64,000 bases of DNA from Philopedon plagiatum (Eukaryota > Arthropoda > Insecta > Coleoptera > Curculionidae). Positions 57,275 through 64,000 of this stretch are shown here, one piece after another; the stretch's first letter is position 1, and the number at the start of each line of letters is the position of its first letter. Where the stretch lies: NCBI GenBank assembly GCA_963971165.1, contig OZ020191.1, positions 18,905,160-18,969,159 of the forward strand. The letters run 5' to 3'. The position numbers and the translations under genes were made by a program. The notes beneath the pieces are model-generated. The model did not search any database and was not told the origin of the DNA. It was given only the letters and a program-made list of their open reading frames with translations.

Positions 57275-57930
57275 AATTCGGTCAAGTGCAAGCTATACTT
57301 GCACAATTAGTGCTTCGTGCCATCACCCCCCCCCCCCCCCCCCCCATTTAACCCGAGCAAACCACGGCCGCCCGATCTTCACCCATCTACCGCTGACGGC
57401 ACCAACGCCGTATCACATCGCGTGTGTGCGGAGTGCTAAAAAACGTGTAAAGACAAAATTTGTTCCATCCATCGCGTGAGAAATATTTCTTTTTCGCTAA
57501 AACCTATGGTCCAGCAGTTATAAGGGAATCAACAATTAAATTATTTATAAAAATTTATCACGCTAAACTTCTTCAATCATGATAATTTTGGTTTAATCTA
57601 CACTTACTTCTCAATGTTCATGATTTTTTTCAGATTTTTCTGAGCGATCCTTTTGGTAATAAGGGGTGGGGACAGCAATTTCTCAGCGTTTTTCCCGAAA
57701 AATGTTTAAAAAAATGCATAAAACAAATACATCATGTATATTGTTCAATTAGTGCTTCAATAAGCGTTCATTTGACACCCTACACAATGCCATTGATTTT
57801 TTTTCCATTTCCCACTTTACCCTCTGAAATTAGCTCCCAGCGTCAAAATTCAACTTTTTATTTCAAATTTTTACGTCGAATAATTACAGAGAAAATCGCC
57901 TGTGACAGACGGACGGACAGACGAACGTAC
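57275..57930 (-). repeat. Repeat A, copy 3 (inverted)
   Basis: Begins with the family's 3' end in reverse (TTCGGTCAAGTGCAAGC, TTGCACAATTAGTGCTTCGTG) and ends GCCTGTGACAGACGGACGG. It carries the GGCCGCCCGAT and GCTGACGGCACCAACGCC blocks in reverse. The outer end has a small hairpin, GTGCAAGCTATACTTGCAC. Confidence 0.85.
57326..57345. repeat. Poly-C tract of 20
   Basis: A run of 20 C inside repeat A where the sister copy at 61.5 kb has only GGGG on the other strand. Confidence 0.95.
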
Positions 57931-57934
57931 ACCA

Positions 57935-58775
57935 CTCAAGTGTGTGATTAGGCGGCGTAAATTTCTTCGAGTTTCAATACGGTGCAATTTATCCTTCTCA
58001 CAAAATGTTTTTGTAAAAGTCCAATCGAGGATGAACAAGTGAACGAGAGTTAGTTACAACTTGGAAAATAAAATCGATTTTGGACTTTTCCAGCTTTATA
58101 ATTTTATTGTTTTTGTCATTTTCGTAAAACGATAAAACAAGCGTCGATTGTTAAACATGAAATTTATTTATGATTTGTTAATTTTATTTGTCTTTAATTA
58201 ATTGGATTTTTTGCGGACGTCCTTTTCCGAAATTAATTAAAAGATTCGGTATTCACACACGCCCTTTCTACAAGGGTTTGACATGCCTGAATTATTAATT
58301 CATAGCATTTTTTACTTTTGCCAAGCTTGTTAGGCTAACTAAGGTATTTAATTACTAAAATACATTTCGAAAGGTTTAAGTATCACTTATATTATAGGGT
58401 TTTTGTGGTAGGCGTCGGCGTCGCGTCGTCGATATTGGGGAAACACAATTATTAATACAATTTTTGATAGATTTTAAGAGAAGAATTACTTTATTTTTGT
58501 TGCTGGATAAGTACATTAAAATTAAGCATATTACTTATTAATGTTAATACTAATGTAAATATATACCTTGTACAATTATTATTTTCATTTTCACGATTCA
58601 TATTCATTTTAACTGCGGCAAGGATTATTTTAAATTTCGTTTGCTGAGAAATGATTGGGTTCTTAATTATTAAATCTAGACCTAGACCAAAACTGCAGGT
58701 GCTATACTATCCCTAGCAATTCGTACTAAGCTACCACACTATTTTTCTATTTTTGGTGTTCCGTGAAATGGAATA
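57935..58775. other. No feature recognised
   Basis: Spacer between the two inverted copies of repeat A. No frame or repeat that I can name; CG-rich spot GTCGGCGTCGCGTCGTCG at ~58,414-58,431. Confidence 0.45.
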
Positions 58776-59012
58776 CTTATGGAATCACTACGGTGTCCGT
58801 CAATCTGTCTGTCACAGGCGATTTTCTCTGAAACTATTCGACTTAAAAATTTAAAATTTAACACAGTGATAGAGTATGGTGGCCCAATTATAGATGTGAA
58901 GTATCAAAAGTTTGATTCTGGGCGTTAATTTGAGGGGGTAAATTGGGGAATGGAAAAAAATTTAAAAAGCACCGTGTGGGGTGTCAAATAAAAGCTTATT
59001 AAAGCACGAATT

Positions 59013-59017
<5 letters not shown>

Positions 59018-59105
<88 letters not shown>
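59018..59105. repeat. (TA)n microsatellite, ~44 units
   Basis: An uninterrupted TA run that grew from the ATATATAT of repeat A, next to the LTR insertion point. Confidence 0.97.
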
Positions 59106-59107
<2 letters not shown>

Positions 59108-60887
59108 CGACGCACTTTGTTCAATAAAAGGTGTTTGATTGAAAATCGTCAAAGATACTATGATGAGTATCATTGACCAAGTACTTACCGGTTAACTTGG
59201 AAAGAACAGTAAAAATAACTCTGAAAAGTACTCTAAAGAAAAACACAGGAACAACAGGGTGTCCTGCGTGAAGCAAGCTGTAGTAGAGCGCGTGCAAGTT
59301 AGCCCTTAACTCAGCCAGATAGGTTCGATTGGACGCCACCAGTTTTTTTACACCGACACAAACTGGAAGTCGCCTAGATGGTCTAGGAACTTGCTTCAAC
59401 ACACAACAATCCTGCTATTTATAATTTAAAATCAAAACATAGGGCGCAGTGAGCTGGATAAAAACAACTTAATAAGTTTACCCTATATACATATATTTGT
59501 ACAAAATAAGAGTTGTTACAAGTGTTCACAAAATTTGATAGGGCGATATTGCCCCCGCAAAATAAATAATAGATCAATAAAAAAAACTTCCTGAGGAAGT
59601 CTATCCTCATAAACAGAAAAATGTAGGCTGGCTCCTTAGCCCCTACTGAAGAAGGTATGAAGGCTGCTTAGCGCCCGCCAAAAATAAATAGGGATGCCTT
59701 GTATCCCCTACAGGAGAAAATAATAGGGATGCTTTTCAGCCCCTCCGGAAGACCCCCTTAAACAAGGAGGGTTCGATATTCCAAACTCCACGGATAAAAC
59801 ACCCAAAAGAGGCAGCTACCAGGCCGTTGTTGATGGCCTATCATCGAACGAAGTCGCCCAAAAATATCCTGCGTCTTGCAGAAACAAATTCTTCAAGAAT
59901 TTAAACACGGTCCCTGACTTTTTAATCCAAAAAAAAACTTGAATTTCAAAAACTGAAACTTTACGATAGGGACCATAGAACAACTGTCGAAAGGCAGAGT
60001 GGAAGTGACCGGCCTATGCCTCGTGTCGGAAGAATCATATGACACTTCCTCCCACCACAGACATATGACAAAATGGTGTCCTTCAATTTCCGTACTGCAC
60101 TGACAACTCCAACTCAAAAATCTTCCGCTAGAACCTGTGGCCTTAACTACAAAGCCCAAATAAGCGGCCCACCCACGAGAAAATGCCACTACAGCCGCTG
60201 TGTTCACACATCGACGGCTCTCGAAAGCGCTGCGTGAATCGACCTCGCGGCCCGAACTTAGATATTGTTGTACTTAACTTGATATTGCCCCGCTTACAGT
60301 TCCGGCAGGCGGAAACATATACACCTACAGCTGTTTCAAACTTCAACACAAATTTCTTAATTAACTGAGAATAAGAATAAAGTAAGTTAAAGTCTAAAAT
60401 AAGGTCCGAGAACAGGAAGGCCGAATGTTACAGAGCACCATGCCTGTGGGAAGACACTAGGATTAAATCCCATGCCATGTTGAGAGAAAATGCTAACAGC
60501 TGGAAAACGTTTGAAAATATGTAGGTATCCCCTTTTAATTTATTCTTAGCATGTAAACATAAATAAACTAAGAGGGTCTGTCTGTACTCAGGGGGAACTT
60601 TAAGCAAGGCAAAAAAACAACATCCAGGGCCCACCAAAAGAGAGAGATGTTAAAACAAACTACAAGCTTCGAACGAAGGCCAAGCTGATGCCAAGCTGAG
60701 TTGGACGAGATAAAAGACAAATAACACTCCCAGGGGGTAGCCTGGAAAGCAAGGGAAGGGGGCCACATAGTGGAAGAACGAAAATAAAACCTCGCAATCA
60801 AGGTAAATAATTAAGAAAACAGGCGTTCGTGAATAAACCAATTATTAAAACAAACACTGAGTCTGTGACAAAAAATGACCTGTCACA
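59106..60887. mobile_element. Probable solo LTR (TG...CA, 1.78 kb)
   Basis: Begins TGCGACGCAC and ends GACCTGTCACA, so the termini are TG/CA with an inverted TGYGAC/GTCACA. ATAT stands on both sides and matches the target in repeat A. It is GC-richer than its surroundings and non-coding: frames over it contradict each other, and no gag, protease or polymerase motif is present. A single LTR left by recombination between the two LTRs of a retroelement explains all of this. The ATAT duplication is ambiguous next to the TA run. A non-LTR origin is not excluded. Confidence 0.55.
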
Positions 60888-61619
60888 ATATATATGATGT
60901 ATTTTTTTATTCATTTTTTTAAACATTTTTTGGGATAAACACTTAAAAATTGCTGCCCCCGAAAAAAATCATGAACATTGAGAAGTAGGTGTAGATTGAG
61001 CGAAAATTATCAAAAAGTTGATTTTCAATTTTCAATTACATACTTTAGGGGGAAATTATTGGGAAATGGAAAAAAAATCGTGTAGGCTGCCAAATGAAAG
61101 CTTATTGAAATACGAATTTCACAATATATATATGATGTATTTTTTATGATTTTTTTAAACATTTTTCGGGAAAAACGCTTAAAAATTGCTGTTCGCACCC
61201 TTATCATCAAAAGGATCGCTCAGAAAAAATCAGGAACATTGAGAATTTGGTTTAGATTGAGCCAAAATTATCAAGAAACATTCTAGCGCGATCAGTTGTA
61301 ATAAACAATTTAATTATTGATTTCCTTATAACGATGTAAGAAACAACTATTGTTCTTATGCGTTCTTCAAAATTTTTAATTAGGCTCAGTCGAAACGCTC
61401 CCTACTCAGCTACGCGCATACGAGATATGATACGGCATTGGTGCCGTCGGCGACGAGTATCGCGGCAGATGGACCGATATCGGGCGGCCGAGGTTTGCTC
61501 GGGTTAAGTGTGGGGCTAATGGCACGGAACACTAATTGTGCAAATACAGCTTGCACTTGACCGAATTTTTTTTCGAAATCATAATAAATGCATGAATATA
61601 AAATAATTTATGCTATCGG

Positions 61620-62695
61620 TTGTAAGGGTTGGCATAACCAAAACTGTAGATAAAACCTTCAAAACAAACACCAAATAAAAGCTGTAACTGCACTGTGTGC
61701 CGCACATTTTATTTAAACCACCCTCGTAGAAAACGTATTTAAAAATAAATTTAAACAATGTATGCCACGGCCCGTAGAAGTGGGCATAACCAAAACTATG
61801 GTTAAAAGCTTAGGAAGAAATGCAAATTCAAACCTGTATACTGTTTTTTAATGTAGTTGCGCATTTTGTTTAAACCACCCTCGTAGAAAACCTATTAGGA
61901 AATAACTGTAAAGTAATGTATGACCAAAACTGTAGTTAAGAGCTTAAGAAGAAGCGCGAAATAAAAACTTTAACTGCACTGTTTCTGCATATTTTATTTA
62001 AGCCATCCTCGTGGAAAACGTATTAGGAAATAAATGTAAAATAACGTATGACACGCGTCGTAGAAGTGTGAGTAAACAAAACTGCAGATAAAAGCTAAAA
62101 AATAAAAGCAAAATAAAAGCGAAAACTGCACTGTTTTTAAGTGTGGTCCCACGTTTTTCTTAAACCACTTTCGTAGAAAACGTACTAGGAAATAAATGTA
62201 AAGGATCGGATGCCACGGGTCGTAGAGGTAAGTAAACATAACCGAAACTATGGATAAAAGCTAAAAAAGAAACGCCAAATAAAAGCTGTAACTGAACTGT
62301 TTATGAATGTGGCCCCGCATTTTATTTAAATCACCCTCGTAGAAAATATATTAGGATATAAATTTAAAGTAACGTATGCCACGGATCACAGAAGTGATCA
62401 TAACCAAAACTCGCGTGCTATAATACTAGATCAATACAAAGCTCGAAATGAAGCGCGAAATAAAAGCTGCAACTGTACTGTTTCTGAATGTAGCTGCACA
62501 ATTTATTTAAACCTCCCTCGTAGAAAACGTTTTAGGTAATTAATGTAAAGTATGGCATGGGTCGTAGAAATGGATATAACCAAAACTGTAGATAAAAGCT
62601 TAAAAAGAAACGCGAAATAAAAGCTACTACTGCGGTGTTTCTGAATGTGGCACTACATTTTATTTAAATAACCCTCGTAGAAAACGTATTAATGT
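61620..62695 (+). repeat. Diverged tandem array, seven units of ~160 bases
   Basis: The block CCCTCGTAGAAAACGTATTA recurs with changes at 61,721, 61,878, ~62,007, 62,168, 62,334, 62,515 and 62,672. Each unit also carries CATAACCAAAACTGTAGATA, AAAGCTNNAAAAGAAACGC, AAATAAAAGCTGTAACTGC and TTATTTAAACCACC. Units differ by many substitutions and small indels, so the array is old. Confidence 0.92.
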
Positions 62696-62699
62696 CTAG

Positions 62700-63110
62700 G
62701 CTCTATCACAACGTCCTTTCTATTCGTGCAGAAATGCAATAAAAACGAACTGCCACACGGGTTCACGTCCATACTCGGCGGTTACAAAGGCTTTCCTATC
62801 TCTTTAATGGGCCCTTATTTTTTGGCTTTTTCTGCTTCAACTCTTAATTACTTATTTTCTTTTTATGAGAAATGTTGGATTGTGTTTCTAATTCGGCTTT
62901 TATTTTTTGTTGCCGCGGGATATATTCGATTTTGTTTATAGCTTTTGTTTAAAAATAATAGTTTTCTACTCAAGCAAACATTAGTTGCATTAAGTTAGTT
63001 TAATATATCTAGTAGCAATGAAAATTAAATATTGAGATTTTTTCAAGATTAATTCTGTTTAAACATTACCATTATTTGTGGAAGCATTATTAAAATAATT
63101 AAAATAATAA
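62700..63110. other. No recognised gene; one 71-residue frame
   Basis: Plus-strand frame 62,726-62,941 is rich in Phe/Leu and could form membrane segments, but I know no relative and see no other support. Confidence 0.35.
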
Positions 63111-63170
63111 TAATAGTATAATCGTAAAGAATAATATGTAATACTAATAATAATATTAATAATAATAAAA
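63100..63170. repeat. AAT-rich simple sequence
   Basis: AATAATAATA-type runs with breaks. Directly after the 3' end of the minus-strand LINE, so likely its tail. Confidence 0.8.
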
Positions 63171-63184
63171 ACAAAGAATACCCA

Positions 63185-64000
63185 GCATCAAGTATAGTTT
63201 AACAAAAAAGATATATCTGATTTGAAAATGACTGTAAGATATGTTTTTTAAACTTGAATCTCCACATACACAGTGTTTCTTCAAAGAAAGTGTTCATTTC
63301 ACTTGCAATATTGTAGATAAAGGATCGTTTGTAAAGTTGTAAATTGTGTCGTGGTATTGTTAATTTGCTTTTAAATCTTATATTAATATTATGCACGTCT
63401 ATGCGAAACCTGATTTTTCTGTAAAAGTGCGAAGGGGCTCTAGTTAGCAGTACGGCGTGGAGCTGACAAGCCATGTGTAGATAGCGCCTCTAGTGCATAT
63501 TCAACCAGTTATTTTCAATTAATTTATTTAATTATTATGGTCGTATTTCCTGGTACCATAGATAAGCCGAAAAAAGAGTTCTGAACTCTTTGAAGGCATT
63601 TTCCGTCATATTCGGTCAAACAGACTCCGTCACAGTAGTCGAAGTGCGAGAGAACAAGAGATGCACACAACATTGATTTTATTCGCCTATTTAAAACATG
63701 TCTGTGTTGATATAATAGTCTAAGGCCACAATAAGCCCTTTGAATATACATTGATACATATTCTGTTAGCCGTAAATCATTATCAATATACAGTCCCAGA
63801 TTTTTTATATCGTTAGAAATTTTAATGTCACGATTTTGCATTTTAATCAGTCCACCATAATCATTAACAAATCGTTGCCTCTCTGTCGTTCCCCCAAAAA
63901 CCACTGCCACAGACTTGTCAGAACTGAACTTCAAGCAATGATCAGCCCTGAAATTTACCACACTATACAACTCATAATTCAGCGCCACCACCACCTGTGG
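63185..64000 (-). pseudogene. LINE ORF2 (Jockey-like) C-terminal third, off the window edge
   Basis: Read from the window end leftward: LKFSSDKSVAVVFGG, NDIKNLGLYIDNDLRLTEYV, AYCGLRLLYQHRHVLNRR, then LVLSHFDYCDGVCLTEYD and LQRVQNSFFGL. This is the post-YxDD and thumb part of a Jockey/CR1-like LINE reverse transcriptase. After a short break near 63,500 the tail continues RAPSHFYRKIRFRIDVHNIN, LTIPRHNLQLYKRSFIYNIA, ending near 63,199. The 5' part lies beyond 64,000. The break between the two frames means that at least this copy is damaged. AAT repeats follow the 3' end. Confidence 0.88.

Larger units (their letters stand above)
58779..61575 (+). repeat. Repeat A, copy 2, interrupted by an LTR insertion
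   Basis: 58,779-59,017 is the first third (ATGGAATCACTACGGTGTCC to CACGAATTCAACA). 60,888-61,575 is the remainder, starting ATATATGATGTATTTTTTTA and ending CTTGCACTTGACCGAATTTT. In copy 1 these parts are contiguous. The middle also contains a partial internal duplication: TGAAAGCTTATTGAAATACG and a second ATATATATGATGTATTTTTT at ~61,095-61,145. Confidence 0.85.

Noticed and set aside
57275..57310. Hairpin near the end of repeat A as a Helitron 3' terminus
   Set aside because: No CTRR end follows the hairpin and no TC start was found in the copies.
62726..62941. 71-residue hydrophobic frame that could be a membrane protein
   Set aside because: Hydrophobicity is expected from T-rich DNA. No supporting signals.
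1..64000. tRNA or rRNA genes
   Set aside because: I looked for B-box-like GGTTCRANNC and for rRNA core blocks by eye and saw none. A covariance-model scan would be needed to be certain.

Overview
This 64 kb window is AT-rich intergenic or intronic DNA of an animal, most likely an insect. That inference rests on the mixture of degraded insect-type mobile elements: mariner-like elements with a winged-helix/HTH plus DDE transposase, hAT elements, Jockey/R1-like and RTE-like LINE fragments, and many TA-flanked MITEs. I cannot name the order with confidence. There is no recognisable intact host housekeeping gene. Almost every long reading frame is a transposon remnant or a chance frame in AT-rich DNA.

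The one apparently intact gene is on the minus strand at 53,420-54,545. It encodes a two-exon tyrosine recombinase (354 residues after removal of a 61-base intron) with the whole catalytic set R-K-HxxR-H/W-Y. It sits between perfect 16-base inverted repeats (53,374-53,389 and 54,747-54,762) and has dyad-rich sequences on both sides. It resembles a Crypton-like mobile recombinase and is the best candidate for an active or recently active system here.

Layout. 0.9-3.9 kb: a foldback repeat, a mariner HTH fragment and copy 1 of repeat A. 5.4-7.3 kb: a broken hAT transposase split by a hAT-type MITE. 8.0-9.2 kb: a long-TIR mariner-type MITE with a second MITE nested in it. 11.7-12.1 kb: a LINE 3' end. 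14.4-16.5 kb: a mariner-like element whose arms both carry the transposase HTH region. 16.5-20.5 kb: three LINE remnants. 22-29 kb: nested and foldback MITEs plus a 4-unit tandem repeat. 29-33 kb: little that I can interpret. 34.4-34.9 kb: a 150-base tandem repeat. 35.5-37.5 kb: a TIR-bearing transposon with a DUF7869-like transposase remnant and subterminal repeats. 38.3-40.5 kb: a palindromic hAT MITE with a perfect 8-base target duplication, then a tandemly duplicated palindrome. 41.9-43.2 kb: mariner and LINE fragments. 45.0-45.7 kb: a PIF/Harbinger-type MITE with TTA duplication. 46.5-47.6 kb: a second element of the DUF7869-like type. 47.8-50.4 kb: a LINE reverse transcriptase fragment and a 391-base satellite derived partly from a dispersed MITE. 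53.2-54.8 kb: the recombinase locus. 57.3-61.6 kb: two inverted copies of repeat A, one interrupted by a TA microsatellite and a probable solo LTR. 61.6-62.7 kb: a diverged ~160-base tandem array. 63.2-64 kb: a Jockey-like LINE that runs off the window.

The elements do not form a pathway. They record successive insertions, visible in nested order, and the short dispersed MITE family beginning CCAGATTC (at 1.7, 8.3, 22.2, 23.7, 25.7, 25.9, 33.4 and 48.1 kb) links several parts of the window.
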